DNA of 64,000 bases, from assembly GCA_029204225.1 (NCBI GenBank), contig CM055111.1, positions 12,462,697-12,526,696 on the forward strand. Reading direction: 5' to 3'. Below, in pieces: positions 1 through 13,854 of this stretch. Every line of letters begins with the position of its first letter. Position 1 is the stretch's first letter. Origin of the DNA: Diphasiastrum complanatum. Taxonomy: Eukaryota > Streptophyta > Lycopodiopsida > Lycopodiales > Lycopodiaceae. A program made the translations under genes and the position numbers. Under the pieces are notes generated by a model. The model was given only the letters and a program-made list of their open reading frames with translations. It was not told where the DNA came from and searched no databases.

Positions 1-545
1 GTCACGTATGGCTGACCAACGAATGATGACACCTGCTGGTCACATAAGCAATTTGCCGATCAAAATTGTCGGTCGGATTTCTACCATAGAGTGTGTAGTA
101 CTAGATTTTCTTGATGAACCACACACCTATCAATTCCTTCTTGGAACACCTTGGTTAGAAATGGCCGTAGTGATTCAAGATTGGAAGGAAAATAAAATCG
201 TTTTTGTCAATAGAGACAGGCGAATCTCTGTCAATGTCACCGGAAAAATAAAGCCTGCACGCATTGAAGATGATTGGTCTTCAACTACCTATAATGACCC
301 CAATAGTAACGATTCCACCGTAAAGGGTCATTACGTGCAAAGTACTGATATCATCAATTGGGGACATGCCTTAGCGACCATCGATTGTGTCAATGCCACT
401 CTTTGTGCGCAAGAAGTTCAAGAAGAGGACCCAATTGAAATCACTATACACTCCACATATATCAACGCTCCCATCTTGCCCTTGTACATGATAGATGTAC
501 TCCCTATTGAGTGGATGTCTGAAGATGTACACACAAGATTGCAAG
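1..545 (+). pseudogene. Ty3/gypsy protease (retropepsin-like) C-terminal fragment
   Basis: An open frame entering from outside the window reads through a retropepsin-like region. The telltale motif is LLGTPWL at about residues 44-50, the conserved flap/C-terminal block of gypsy gag-pol proteases, followed by a basic linker and a HALATIDCV segment. That segment recurs almost unchanged in the minus-strand gypsy protease at 36531-37046 (KALATVDCL), so the two belong to related Tat-like elements. The catalytic Asp block lies outside the window. The frame is cut near 545, where a family-A copia LTR begins in the opposite orientation; the last codons up to 571 read into that LTR. The family is fairly certain; which element it came from is not. 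Confidence 0.7.
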
Positions 546-927
546 ATAACACCAAGTTAGTGCACCAATGAGTAGTAGAACCCAAAGAGAACCATGTATA
601 ATGATGAAATGAGAGATAGAAGAGAGAATATGTGTCTCTCCACGAGTTACATCCTTTTATAGAGTTTTCAAACCCTATTTGGCCACTTGGCTTTCCCTCC
701 AAAATGTAAACCCTACTATTTTTGGGTCTAGATTCAATGTACCCAAAGTTCAAATTTGAATCTCTCTCAAACTCGACTACCAACTTTCCCACACTTTCAA
801 AAAGTGTTTATTGAATGTATTTTAAACTAATATAACTTCAAAAAGTTTATCTCTAAGTTTAAAATGAGTTTTGGCCTTTTATTGACAATTTACCAAAATG
901 TGACTAGACTAGTTGAAATCTCTCACA
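541..927 (-). repeat. Family-A copia LTR fragment (minus orientation)
   Basis: This segment matches, in reverse complement, the part of the family-A LTR seen complete at 25254-25888: the wording around the Tyr-free leader, the TATAAAAGG-like box (here 'cttttatagag') and the terminal block ending in ctctcaca. The U5 half is missing, so this is a truncated copy that landed in the gypsy fragment. No polypurine tract lies beside it, so it is not attached to a recognisable element body. Confidence 0.75.
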
Positions 928-1730
928 ATTTGTACTAGCTTTCTTGGCTGGTTTTGTTGATGGAAATGAAGCTATTGTAAGTTCATTATATCACCACATT
1001 CGTAAATCTATACATGATTGTTGGGGAAAAGACAACGTTATACATTACATGGTACTGATTTATTTTGTTATATGGTACTTATCTCATCCATGATTATATT
1101 TTGTTTTTATTGATGTTACTTTTTTCAAACCTTGTTTGCAGCACATCTTTCTTCATCATGCAACTTATTTTGCAGAGGAATATGAGAGCTTAAGTATCTG
1201 GTCCCCACATTGGCAAGCAAGAGGAGCATTTCATAGAGCTACAAATCATGGCAGACACAATTCAAAAAAAATATATTTAGTTCAACTTTTTTAGTGGTTG
1301 TATAGAAGAGCACAATTTAGATATCAAGCTAAAAACTCGCCAATTGAAATGTTACAATTTTTCGTAAGGCATTCAAATTCATAACAAAAGAGAGATCCTT
1401 GTAATAAATCAATAATCTATTACAAAACATTGTTTAATCTTCTTCATCATCCTCTTCAAGATTCAAATGGATGGTATTGTCATGAAGGGATAATCTCTTT
1501 TCACATGGATCCAAAAATTCTAAATTTTTTCTTTTGCTCATATCTATGTAACCTAAATAAAGGGCCATTGTAGATGATCTTTTTGTAGTATCATTGGGAG
1601 TATAACCCAATATTTTAATGGCCAAATCCCTTTTCACAATATCTATTTTATATGTTTCTTTGGCATAAGTATGGCCTCCTAAACATATAGATAATGACTT
1701 GATGGCCATAATGCTATATAGTGGCAGCTA
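928..1730. other. Unassigned spacer with one short minus-strand ORF
   Basis: No recognisable gene. The only notable open frame is minus strand 1434-1709 (91 codons, ending in an acidic Glu/Asp-rich tail). It shows no motif that I can assign to a family and could be chance or a decayed transposon tail. Confidence 0.4.
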
Positions 1731-2024
1731 TGAGAAATTTCAACTAGTTTAGTCAAGTTTTGGTTAATTGTCAATATTAGGCCAATATGCATTTTAGACT
1801 TAGAGATAAACTTTATGAAAGTTATTTTAGTCAAAGTTCATCTGAATTACTACTTTTGGAAAGTGTGGAAAAGTTAGGAGGTCGGGTTTGGACACAGTCA
1901 AATTTGAATGTTAGATGCATTGAATCTAGTCATATTGTTGATAGGGTTTTTGTTATGGAGGGAAACCAAAGATTCATTAATGAGACAATCTGTTATAAAG
2001 GGATGTAAACTCGTGGGAAGAGAT

Positions 2025-2099
<75 letters not shown>

Positions 2100-2632
2100 C
2101 ATGCTTATACATGAGTTCTCTTGGGTTCATCTATCCATGTTGGTGTAGTATCTTGATGATATCTTGCAATCTTGTGTGTAGAATGCTCACATTTTGCTAT
2201 TTTTGGATCCACACATGGGAAATATAGTAGGGTAATGCTATTGTGTGGACAAAAACTTCATTTTATCATATATTTGATGTTTGATCAAGTTCTTATCGAG
2301 TTTGTATCTCTTTCATTGAGTAGATGCTGATTTTTCTACATTGGCATTGTTGAATGTCATGTTGACGGACACATTTTGGATCTTAATGGTCTGAAATTCT
2401 TCACATGTATCAGCTCTTGTGTTTCAGGTTATGAAAGGAGCAGCGATATTTGGCAAAGATTTGGAGGAGATATCAATGCTAGAGCATGCTAGATTGATTT
2501 CTACTCAAAAATCGAGTTCTTTGCATATATAGATTGGATCTTTTGTAGGTCAAAACTCAATTTAGGTTTATAAACTTGAGGATTTATGATTTCACACATG
2601 GATTACTGAATTTGGGTGATTTTTGATGGATT
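1731..2632 (+). mobile_element. Truncated family-A copia copy: 5' LTR, primer site and leader
   Basis: An LTR matching the family-A consensus runs 1731-2405 in plus orientation. It is followed by a decayed primer-binding site (TGTATCAGCTC near 2406, compared with TGGTATCAGAGC in the good copy at 25889) and the A leader ('gtttcaggttatgaaagg'). Similarity to the leader at 25900-26110 fades near 2632, where a minus-strand copia fragment takes over. A CT microsatellite has expanded inside this LTR. No coding sequence survives. Confidence 0.75.
2031..2095 (+). repeat. (CT)n microsatellite inside the A LTR
   Basis: An uninterrupted CT run of about 65 bases sits exactly where other A LTR copies carry a short 'cttctctcttctct' stretch (25560-25572), so it appears to be an in-place expansion of LTR sequence. 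Confidence 0.95.
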
Positions 2633-3455
2633 AGAACTGCAATTGAGATTTATCATATCTACTAAAGTAGAATGTTTATCTCTAGAAAATGGCTTTGTCA
2701 AAATATCAGCCAACATACTGTCTGTATGACAGTAACTTAGTATAACATCTTTATTCTGAACTTTTTCTCTAAGAAAATGGAATTGAACTTCTATATGCTT
2801 AGTTCTATTATGAGTTCGTGGGTTCAGAGATAGAGCTATGCAGCTCTGATTGTCGCACTGGAGTATTGTTGGACCGATATGTGGGACTTGCAGATCCTGC
2901 AGCGGTCTCCTTAGCCAAATTATCTCCTTCATTGCTGATGTAACTACAACATATTTGGATTCTGTGGAGGACAACAAAATACATTTCTGCTTTCTATTGT
3001 TCCATGAAATGGGTTCTCCTACAAGGAAACAAATATAACCTGATGTGGATTTCCTGGTATCCACGTCTCTTGCCCAATCAGAATCTAAATAGGTGGTTAG
3101 TATGAGTGCATCTTCTATATTGCCATTATAGCTCAAGGCCTAGTGCTTCATAGCTTGAATGTACTTCAGTACTCTTTGTAGAGCTTTCTAGTGCTATAAG
3201 CCTGGATTGGACATGTATTGAGACAGTGTGCTTACTACATATGCTAGACCAGGTTGTGTGCAGATCATAGAATACATTATAGATCCTATGATGGACTAAT
3301 AAGAATGTAATAAAATATAAAACTTGAACCAAGGAAGGTATGCTCATAGGACCACATAATTCACTGTGTATCAGTGACAAAATCGACTTCGCCCTTTTGG
3401 CTTGTCCTCTTGAAAATCTAGTTCTAGGTTGTTTTCCTAGTAAGCAATATCTCAA
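2603..3455 (-). pseudogene. Ty1/copia RNase H and deleted pol fragment
   Basis: The minus-strand frame 2603-3136 is a copia RNase H domain: LDSDWA, KSTSGY, SWNNRKQ, LSSTESKY, CDNQS and the C-terminal KHIEVQFHF and LADILTKPF blocks are all readable. Immediately upstream on the same strand (3126-3455) an integrase start (KQPRTRF...HSELCGPM) is fused to a frameshifted RT tail, so the integrase core and most of RT were deleted. Low-complexity CT/CA sequence follows to 3545. The wording differs from families A and D and is closest in style to family C. It is clearly dead: fused domains, no catalytic integrase core, no YVDD box. Confidence 0.8.
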
Positions 3456-3559
3456 AACCTCTTGTATTTCTCACTCTCTTTCACATTCTCTCACACACAC
3501 AAACAAACACACACTCTCTCTCTCTCACTTTCATCCTCTTCTGAAATCATGATACGTTC

Positions 3560-4207
3560 TGTGAAAGATTTCAGATCCTTAAGATCCAATCTACTTGAAT
3601 GATCTTTGGTTAGAAAGAGAAATACACTACCAATCTCACCAATGTAGAAAAATCAGCATCTACACACAAATTGAGATGAAAACACCAATAGAACTTGATC
3701 AAACTTGAATGAAATGATTATGTACTGTTGTTGTCCATACAAAACCAGAAAGCTACTGTATTTCACACGTGTGGATCCAAAAGTAACAAATATAGATCAT
3801 TCTACACATAGAATTGCAAGCAATCACCAAGATAGTGCACCAATGGATTCTAGAACCCAAGAAAACCAAGTATAAGCATGAAATGAGATAGATAAGAGAG
3901 AATATTGCTCTATCCATGAGTTACATCCTTTTATAACAGTTCCAAACCCTATTTGGCCACTTGGTTTCCCACCAAAATGCTAACCCTACTAATTCTGGGT
4001 CTAGATTCAATGTACCCAACTATTCAAATTGAATCTACTCAAACTCGCATTCTAGCTTTCCCACACTTTCAAAAAGTGTTTATTAAAATGAGATTTAGAC
4101 TAATGAACTTTGAAAAGTCAACCTCTAAGTCTAAAACAAGTTTTGGCCTTAATATGCCAAATATGAAAATATAGCAAAATGTGATGAGACTAGTTGAATC
4201 TTTCACA
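3560..4207 (-). repeat. 3' LTR of minus-strand family-A element
   Basis: Full-length LTR of about 648 bp. Read on the minus strand it starts TGTGAAAGATTCAACTAG and ends in the inverted repeat CTTTCACA. It contains the same TATA-like box as the other A LTRs. It abuts a polypurine tract at 4208-4222, which fixes its orientation as the 3' LTR of the element body at 4248-6318. Confidence 0.88.
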
Positions 4208-4222
4208 CTCCCTCTTCAACTA
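4208..4222 (-). other. Polypurine tract of the minus-strand A element
   Basis: On the minus strand the 15 bases upstream of the LTR read AGTTGAAGAGGGAG, a typical plus-strand-primer polypurine tract directly touching the LTR terminus. Confidence 0.8.
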
Positions 4223-4247
4223 CTTTTAGCATAGACTTTGATAATAC

Positions 4248-6318
4248 TCAAAGTGAAGTCCTATGCTTCATGAACAAGTCTCTTCCCAATGCTTTGGTAA
4301 AGATATCAGCTACACATTCTCTTGAAGACACATGTTGAAGCTCCACCTCCTTTGTAACGACTTGCTCTCTCACAAAATGATATTGTATCTCAATATGCTT
4401 GCTCCTAGCATAGTTTTTGACCATAGAACTTTGATCCATCATAAGAATGATCTTCTTCCTAAGAATAGATCTCCTTTCAATGATCATGTAATGCTCAAAA
4501 TAGAAACAACCATAATTGATATAGAGAATAGTGTCCACTTGGGATGCTTCACTATTTCTTACATCAATTTTACATGTAAAAATGTGACTAGAACATGAAG
4601 AATCAAATAGAATGTAAATGAATGATTTCACCATGCTTCCAACTCTGAACTCTCTGGAAAAATACAAAAAACAAACAGTAAATGTGAGTGATCAACTTTT
4701 GCTTGCATGTCTCCTCCTCCTTTGTCCTTTGTTGCCATGTATCCACCATGATACTCCACGAATGAGCCTCCATCTCCATCTTGTCTCAAGATACCATCAT
4801 ACCTTGATGACTTGACCATGAATGAGTGACATAATGAACTTCCAATAGCTTCTTTTCATCAGCAAAATCAACCAAGAATGCTAGTACAAATCCAACATTA
4901 AAACAATGCTCGCCAATGTAGCTAGTTTTACCATATCTTGACAATTTGCACACATCCACATGAAATTGCTCAAACATGAGATAGAACAAGTAAAGTAAAC
5001 TTGAATAACACTTCCTTGCTACTCCTTTGACCTTACTTGAGTCTTAAATATGTTGCAAAAATAGATCCATAACACCTTTGCCAATTACCTCTCCTTTGAT
5101 GCTCTTGAGTAGCTTCAAATTGCCAACTTCCCTTTTGACTAGTTGAAGCGCTTTGAGATCAACCTTTTGATATTCAACTTGATCATCAAAGTCATTGAAC
5201 AAACTTTGTTCTCCAGATCCATAACCTGATCTTACATCAAGATAACATTCATCCACTTGCATAGCTCCATGTACACAAAAAGATCCTCCAAAAGATGTTC
5301 CACTCTTCATAAGAGATCGATACTCAAGATCCATTGCTTGGATCCACTCCTCTTCTTTCCTTGCTTAATCTACACTTGTAGGCTTATCCAAAGAGGTTAG
5401 GAAAGCAACATAATCTCCTGAAACTACTTGCTTACCCTTTTTATCATATGTGAGCCTTGAAGGTACTTGTCTTTCTCTTGATGTTCTCCTTGGCTTTTGA
5501 CTTGATGAAGGTCCATCATCACCACCATCCAAAGTAGGATCCTTCTCATCAACATCAAGAATGTTAGATCCATCCACTCTACCATCAATCATGCTTGAAG
5601 ACACCTTTGAAATGTTTCCCTCATTAAAAATGACATCTCTCATCACAAAAGGCCTTGAACTTATTGGATATGTCACCTCTCAAGCACTTGATATTTGTGG
5701 AAAATTGTTCTCCCTTGCATTCTTGAACTTGACAAAGACATCATACACTTCATCCTTGCTCTTTAGTAGATAGATCCAACAAAATCTACTAAAATCATCA
5801 ATGAATGTTACATACGTCTTAGCTCCACTATTGCTAATTGTAGTAAATCCATGAATATACGAATGTACAAGTTGAAAAGGCTTTGTAGATCTAGAAATAG
5901 ATTTAGTATAAGGTAGTCTATGTGACTTAGACAAAGCATAAGACTCACAAACATGCTTGTCATTACTTAAGGAACTTGGAAGACCAATCACAACCTTCTT
6001 CCTTGCCATTATCTCCAGTGACTTGAAGTTGAGGTGTCCCATCCTTTTGTGCCAAACCTCTTGAATAGAAATTTGCTCCCTTGCAACACATCCAACTTGG
6101 TTAGCAATAACACAAGCATCAGGTTTGAACAACTTCCCTTGCCTTTTACCTTCTCCAATCAAGACATCCTTCCTTTTGATCAAACAAGCATCTCCATCAA
6201 ACTCCACCTTGAGGCCCTTACTTAGCATTTGACTCACACTAAGCAAATTCTTGGTAATAGATGGAATAAACAAGACATCCTCCAATAGTGTCTTTGTTGT
6301 ATCTAGCAAGGATGGCAT
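4248..6318 (-). pseudogene. Defective Ty1/copia pol (family A): GAG_pre-integrase, integrase start, RT scrap, RNase H tail
   Basis: Read from 6318 down: the protease end (LEDVLFIPSITKNLLS), a GAG_pre-integrase domain with the HKRMGHLN zinc-binding block, and the first part of the integrase core, where the usual HSD catalytic aspartate reads HSY. The core stops near 5680 and jumps to the integrase C-terminal linker (SSSQKPRRTSRERQ, 5365-5676). Then come a few RT codons (5044-5334) and a patch without RT motifs, and the body ends in an RNase H C-terminus (KHIEIQYHFVRE, VADIFTKAL) near 4248. At least two internal deletions and several frameshifts make it non-functional. It was truncated at its 5' side by the junction with gypsy sequence at about 6319. 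Confidence 0.82.
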
Positions 6319-6880
6319 ATCTTTCTAGGCTTTGACATGAATCTATATAAGTCTCAAAAGAACCTAGGATTATAGGCCATTTGAATAGGGGTTGAGTAAT
6401 GGCAGAAGGCCAGAGCTCAAAAGTATGATTACTCACCGAAAATTCTACACTAGAAAGGTATAACACATATGAATCGAAGTATTCCATAATTTTCTTATCA
6501 GCCAATATCTCCCTCCCTTTAGCAAGATATGTAGGCAAATGGTCTCGATACTTCAGTGTGGGATCTATCTTTTTTTCTATTTTTGGTATTCGCACAGCTT
6601 TTTGGCTAGTAGGGAGATAGTAGACTTTGTAGCAACTAGTTCAGCATGCAGACTAGCTATAGTCCTCTCTTGACTTTTCAGTTGCTCTCTGTATCGAATC
6701 TCCTGAATCTTGACTTCCACCTCCAAGTCCTTATGCTCATGCTTCCAAAAATCCTGATCTTTTCTTAGGCTCTGTAATTCATTTTTGCCCCTAATGTCGG
6801 CTTTTTCTAATTTTTTGCTCTCTGGACCTCGCCTTTTCACTTGTCAACAGATCCCTAAGTGTTTCTCTACCTATCATGGG
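6319..6880 (-). pseudogene. Extra ORF with coiled coil, 3' part of a Tat-like gypsy element
   Basis: Two overlapping minus-strand frames (6577-6840 and 6319-6595) lie downstream of this element's integrase and second RNase H. The first is strongly charged and heptad-like (many Lys/Glu, 'SQERTIASLHAELVATKSTISLLAKKL'-type spacing) and should form a coiled coil. The second is unfamiliar. The plus-strand Tat-like remnant at 59762-62522 has the same order: integrase, then a long ORF with a coiled coil. Additional ORFs of unknown role between pol and the 3' LTR are known in the Tat lineage, so I read this as such an ORF, decayed. Function unknown. Confidence 0.45.
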
Positions 6881-7254
6881 GATGCCTGATTATTGTGGGG
6901 TTCCCATTATATGATTATCTGAAAAGGTGTACCTGTCCTTGAAGCAGGCAACAAGAAGAGTTAAATATAAGAAAAACAACAATACAATTACATATTCCTT
7001 CCTATGTTGTATTCATAATCCCTTGAGTTATCTTCCCACCAAAACTCTTGAAACAGGTCTTATTTAATTCCTGGCATATGAAGGCTTGTAATTGGTCTTT
7101 GAAATTTGACAAAGAATCTTCTCTACCCTTTGTATTCCATAGGCGGATTCAGTCCTTAGGGCTACCCTTAAGTCGATCGTAGAACTAAATTGTGGTGAAG
7201 TCCACTCTTCTGATGTAGAATAGTAGTATAAATCATGTTAAAATGCTAGATTAG

Positions 7255-7605
7255 CTAGGCGGTCACAATTGTTGTTTCTGTGCCTAGGTATATGAATCCA
7301 CTCTATGTGGCAAAAGTGTCTTCCAATCTCGTGGGCGGCTACGGCATAGGCTTTCAATCTTCGATCTGCAATTCGGTATTTCCCGTTCATACCATATATA
7401 ACAAGTTGTGAATCTCCTATAATCTTTGCAAACCCAATATAAGTGTCTTAAACTATGCCATGTTGTTGGTGAATCCCTCATCGAAAAAAACTCCCATGCT
7501 AGCCACTTCTTCTCTCTCTGGGTCCCTTAGGATGACACCAATGGCCCCCTCTGCTCAGTATCTCTAGAGGCCCCATCAAAAAACAAAGAGTACAGTTTAT
7601 TTTTG
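7255..7605 (-). pseudogene. Second, archaeal-type RNase H-like domain of the Tat-like gypsy element
   Basis: Reading the minus strand from about 7605 with one frameshift gives LFFDGAS, then GAIGVILRDPERE, FTNNMA followed by a stop and FKTLILGL, GDSQLVI, and ADRRLKAYAVAAHEI...IEWIHIPRHRNNN. This is the layout of a stand-alone type I RNase H: first Asp in FDGAS, the NNMAE position (Glu replaced by a stop), Asp in GDS, and the H-R-x-N-N motif near the end. Dual RNase H is established for Tat-clade plant elements. Here the domain lies 3' of the integrase. It is broken by a frameshift and two or more stops. Confidence 0.68.
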
Positions 7606-8314
7606 TCTCCCTTCATTGTCTCCAGAGGAGTTATAACCATTTCAGACACTTTTCCGAACTTCCAACCGATGTTTTTTTTTTTACAACTCGTATGTCTTCT
7701 ATATGTTCATTAGATGAGGTGAGTAGGTGACAATAGTCGCACCCCAGTGTAGACCACCCATAAAGGTAGTGATCTTGTGTCACAATCTTCTAGGAACACT
7801 TCGTTTGGCAGGTTGAAAATAGACATAGATTGTCTTTTGGATAGGGACTGCTTCTAAAATTTCATCCAAGGTTCTTTCATCTATGATATCTATATTGAAA
7901 TAGATGCTATCGTCGTCATAGTGTGATCGACAACCTCACAATCTATTAAAGCCCTTTCCACTAATCCAAGTTCCCACATAAAAGATAAGTAGGACAAGTC
8001 GTCCTGATTGTCCCATTCCCACATCAGTTTTGAATCTATTCTAACATCCCTAGATCTTGTATCCATAGTAAAACTTCTCACCTTGGTTTGTATAATCTCT
8101 TCCATAGGTAGAGAAAAACTAGAACCCCATTCATTTATCTCGATGTTGTTTCGACCTTGTTTGTTATAGGTCTCCTTGTTTGTCATATCAATCTCATCCA
8201 CTAATTTTTTCTCTTCTTCGTTCTTTTTTCCAACCCTGAAAATAAAATATAACATGCTATTATACACTGTACAAGTAAACCCTCCACCTCACTCTAGAGA
8301 TAATAAAGTTTGAT
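7606..8314 (-). pseudogene. Linker region of the Tat-like gypsy element
   Basis: A 125-codon minus-strand frame (7890-8267) and flanking broken frames connect the integrase C-terminus to the second RNase H. The frame is acidic and has no motif I recognise. Its position within one continuous minus-strand element is the only basis for the assignment. Confidence 0.35.
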
Positions 8315-8937
8315 TTAGTCAATGTTGGTTCGGTGTTTGAACACCTCACCTGATAGATCAACCAACTTCACAGTATTATTGTCATAAAGTTTCTTTACAA
8401 CATAAGGTCCACTCCACCTGAAGGCCAACTTCTGGGGCATAAGATCATGGCATGGATCTCTGAATAGTACTAGTTGATGTAGGAAAAAAGAGTGACCTTT
8501 TATCTTTGAATCGTGAGTCAACTTCATCCGTTTCTTAAGGTCTCCTGATGGACTAGGGAGACTAGTCTTTGTTCATCTAGCTCCTCCAATGTATTGATAC
8601 GTTGCTGCATGGATTCTTTCATCCCCAAATTATGTGTTATTGGGAGTCTCAATGTGGGTAGTTCTATCTCTATGGGTAGGACACACTCCTATCCATAAAT
8701 AAAAAAAAATGGTGTGATTCGTGCTAGCTTTATAGGATGTATTGTAAGCCCATAATGTTGAGTACAGTCTCTTGTCCCAGTCTCTTTTTACTTCAGACAC
8801 AGTTTTCTTTATGGTTGCTACCAATTGTTTGTTTGTACTCTCAGCCTGTCCATTGGCCTGAGGATGATAGGGAGTACTCTTCTTATGCTTTATGCTCAGT
8901 TGTTCAGTCAACTTTGTATGGTCTTATTTAAAAAGCA
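8315..8937 (-). pseudogene. Ty3/gypsy integrase, C-terminal half
   Basis: Minus-strand frames 8630-8911 and 8315-8527 carry LTEQLSIKHKKSTPYHPQANGQAE, which contains the catalytic Glu of the D,D-35-E core, then WDKRLYSTLWAYNTS and a C-terminal segment (LVLFRD, FRWSGPYVVKKL...VKLVDLSG) of GPY/F type. The N-terminal half of the same integrase lies beyond the foldback insertion, at 10325-10652. A stop precedes LTEQL and a frameshift separates the two frames. Confidence 0.8.
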
Positions 8938-10324
8938 TTAGGGGAACTCTTGAATCCAAAAGGGCCTTTTGTAAAGAAGCTTTTTTTGACTTTTCAAAGG
9001 TTTTATGTCCACATGGCCCAATGGTGTGTTTCCATGTGTGCTAGACCGTAACGGTGGCGGCCCAACTTCAATTTCGGGCAGCCACTTTTGAGATAAACCA
9101 ATCACACTGAAATTCAAAATGAAATGGGTGGGAAACCCGAGGTCATGTCCTCACGCATATGTCGTCGCGTCGCATCGTGCCTCGCCATCGGAAGGCAGGT
9201 GGAGTGAGCACATGTGGAGGAGGAAAATAGAATGCCTCTAGTAAAAGAAGTGTAGCATCTCTTTACACCATTACGTAGATCATGAAAAATTGCACACTTT
9301 TTCTTTTTGGATCACTTCAATCTGACGCACGGTTAAAAAGTTATGGCAGTTTGATACCCTACCTGATATCGGAGCCGAGCGACCAATGACCTGTTCACAC
9401 TGAACATCATGCTCTAGTCGCGTGGCTGAGATATTGTAGCATCTGTTTAAACCATTGTGTAGGTCATGAAAAATTGCACATTTTTTCTTTTTGGATCACT
9501 TCAATCTGACACGCGGTTAAAAAGTTATGGCCATCTGAAGATTCATACCCTCCTTGATATTGGAGCCGAGCGACCCATGGCCTCTTCTCACTGAACATAA
9601 TGCTCTGGTCGCGCAGCTCCGATATCACAGCCATGTGACCAGAGCATTATCTTCAATGAGAAAAGGCCATGGGTCACGTGGCTGCGATATCGGAGCTGCG
9701 CGACCAGAGCATTATGTTCAGTGAGAAGAGGCCATGGGTCGCTCGGCTCCGATATCAAGGAGGGTATGAATCTTCAAATGGCCATAACTTTTTAATCGTG
9801 TGTCGAATTGAAGTAATTCAAAAAGAAAAAGTGTGCAATTTTTCACGATCTACGGAATCGTGTAAACAGATGCTACAATATCTCAGCCATGCAACCATAG
9901 CATTATGTTCAGTGTGAACAGGTCATTGATCGCTCGGCTCCGATATCAGGTAGGGTAAGAATCTTCAAACTGCCATAACTTTTTAACCGTGCATTGGATT
10001 AAAGTGATCAAAAAGAAAAAGTGTGCAATTTTTCATGATCTACGCAATGGTGTAGAGAGATGCTACACTTCTTTTACTAGAAGCAATCTATTTTCCTCCT
10101 CCACATGTGCTCACTCCACCTGCCTTTCACATGTGGTGAGGCACGACGCGACGTGATGACATATGCGCGAGGACACGGCCTCGGGTTTCCCACCCTTTTC
10201 ATTTTGAGTTTTAGTGTCATTGGTTAATCTCAAAAGTGGCTGCCCGGAATTGAAGTTGGGCAGTCTAATGATGTTCTCTCTCTACATTCTTAAGGGGGCC
10301 ATATTGAGTCCGAAGTTTCCCTAA
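8938..10324. mobile_element. Foldback (long inverted-repeat) element inserted in a gypsy integrase
   Basis: The segment is almost entirely palindromic. Left arm 9060-9640 and right arm about 9665-10261 are reverse complements of each other, and weaker terminal matches extend to TTAGGGGAACT at 8938 and AGTTTCCCTAA ending at 10324. Within each arm a unit of roughly 188 bases is repeated twice (for example starts GTAGCATCTCTTTACACC near 9248 and GTAGCATCTGTTTAAACC near 9435), each containing GGAGCCGAGCGACC. No transposase frame is present. It sits between two halves of one integrase, so it was inserted. A clear direct target duplication is not visible. It resembles foldback or MULE-like non-autonomous DNA transposons, but the superfamily is not fixed. 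Confidence 0.82.
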
Positions 10325-12517
<2,193 letters not shown>

Positions 12518-12522
12518 CATGT

Positions 12523-13699
12523 TGTTGGATTTATTTCCTCTACTCTCCTACATCCCATTTTAATCTGCCTCCATTCATGCTGCATCTTTACTCACGTTGT
12601 CACGCAGTCTGCATATTTACATCAAATTCTCACAGGCAAAGAAAAGACCAAAGAATCGCGACACTGTGTTTTTACACATGTTTTGGTGACAAGCGAAAAA
12701 GACGACACCATCTTACAAAATGTCGAAGGTGTCCTAGAAAACAAAGGCACCCTGTAAATCAAATCCCATGGCATTTTGTCATAGTGACGCATTTTTCACA
12801 TGTTCACCAACGGTCATTTCAGCGAAGGCTGACGTCGCACCCTTTTCACGCTCACCCATGCATCTGCGCTAACAGACTTGACAATGACTGCAGCCACCCA
12901 CGATCTCCTACAGACAGCACATCCACTTTGCACTTTCTTCATTTGCACACCTATAATATTGTGTATATATACTGAATACCATTTGCATATCAAATGTTGA
13001 CGATTGAGAGATTGTTGATCAAGAGATTGAAGATCAAGTGTGTGTAAATTTAGCATCAGAAGTTTTATCAAAGATAGATGAAGTAGATGTCTTGTGCATT
13101 GATTCTTTATTGTCAGTAATATTTTTCATTCCTTTATAGACTGAATTAGCTTTGTAGAGCACGCGGTTTCGTCCACTATTGTCTTGTGCTCTACCACACT
13201 ATTGACACGTATATTTGATATACTTAATCTGATAACAGCTCTTGGTTCTACGTTCAGATCTGTGTCAATATTGCTATGCCTATTATTCATTTTGTCTGAC
13301 TTCCTAGTTGCTCAATTTGATAATCTGCTTTTAGACGACTAATATTTAGTCTTGCCTTTCGCGAATCATTCGCGACTGATTATCAGTCAAGCTCAGTCTC
13401 TCTCTTCGCGAATCATTCGCAACATATAATTTGTCTAGCTGATCACGACAAATTATGCTTCTGGTGTCCAACTACCGTTTGGCTATGTAATCAGAATGAC
13501 CGTGATTTCTATCACTAACACCATGTTCATTCTGATAGGCATAGTCATGCTTAGAGAAAGAGTCTTATAGTTCATTTCACTGCGCACGAACACTTTTCGT
13601 TCGAGTTTCGCTTCTCGTTCGTGTTCGTTCTCTTTCCGAGCTATTTTCATTTCTCACACACGATTGATTCTCTCTTTCCTCCCGTTTTCTTTCCCAACA
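12523..13699 (+). repeat. 5' LTR of family C
   Basis: 1,177 bp, TG...CA termini, followed directly by the primer site. Contains a TATA-like GTGTATATATAC near 12960. The downstream copy 33503-34682 matches it end to end. Confidence 0.93.
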
Positions 13700-13711
13700 T
13701 GGTATCAGAGC
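13700..13711 (+). promoter_or_regulatory. Primer-binding site (initiator tRNA-Met) of family C
   Basis: TGGTATCAGAGC directly after the LTR terminus is complementary to the 3' end of initiator tRNA-Met, the usual minus-strand primer of plant copia elements. Confidence 0.9.
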
Positions 13712-13854
13712 AACTTTTGTAGCCTGATAAGTTTCCACAATACAAGACTCTACTAGCCGATAGAGTAATTGTTTTCTTGTTCTGAAATTTTGTACTAGAT
13801 TTTCATACTTAAGTCACTGATAGTATCTCCTATCACTTAGACTAATTCTTCCAC

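Noticed and set aside
1908..2114. Frame ending in alternating Ser-Leu
   Set aside because: It is LTR sequence read through the CT microsatellite.
13700..13711. tRNA-Met-like sequence (also at 25889, 28292 and 48017)
   Set aside because: Only the 3' complement of the tRNA is present and no cloverleaf follows, so these are primer-binding sites or scraps, not tRNA genes.
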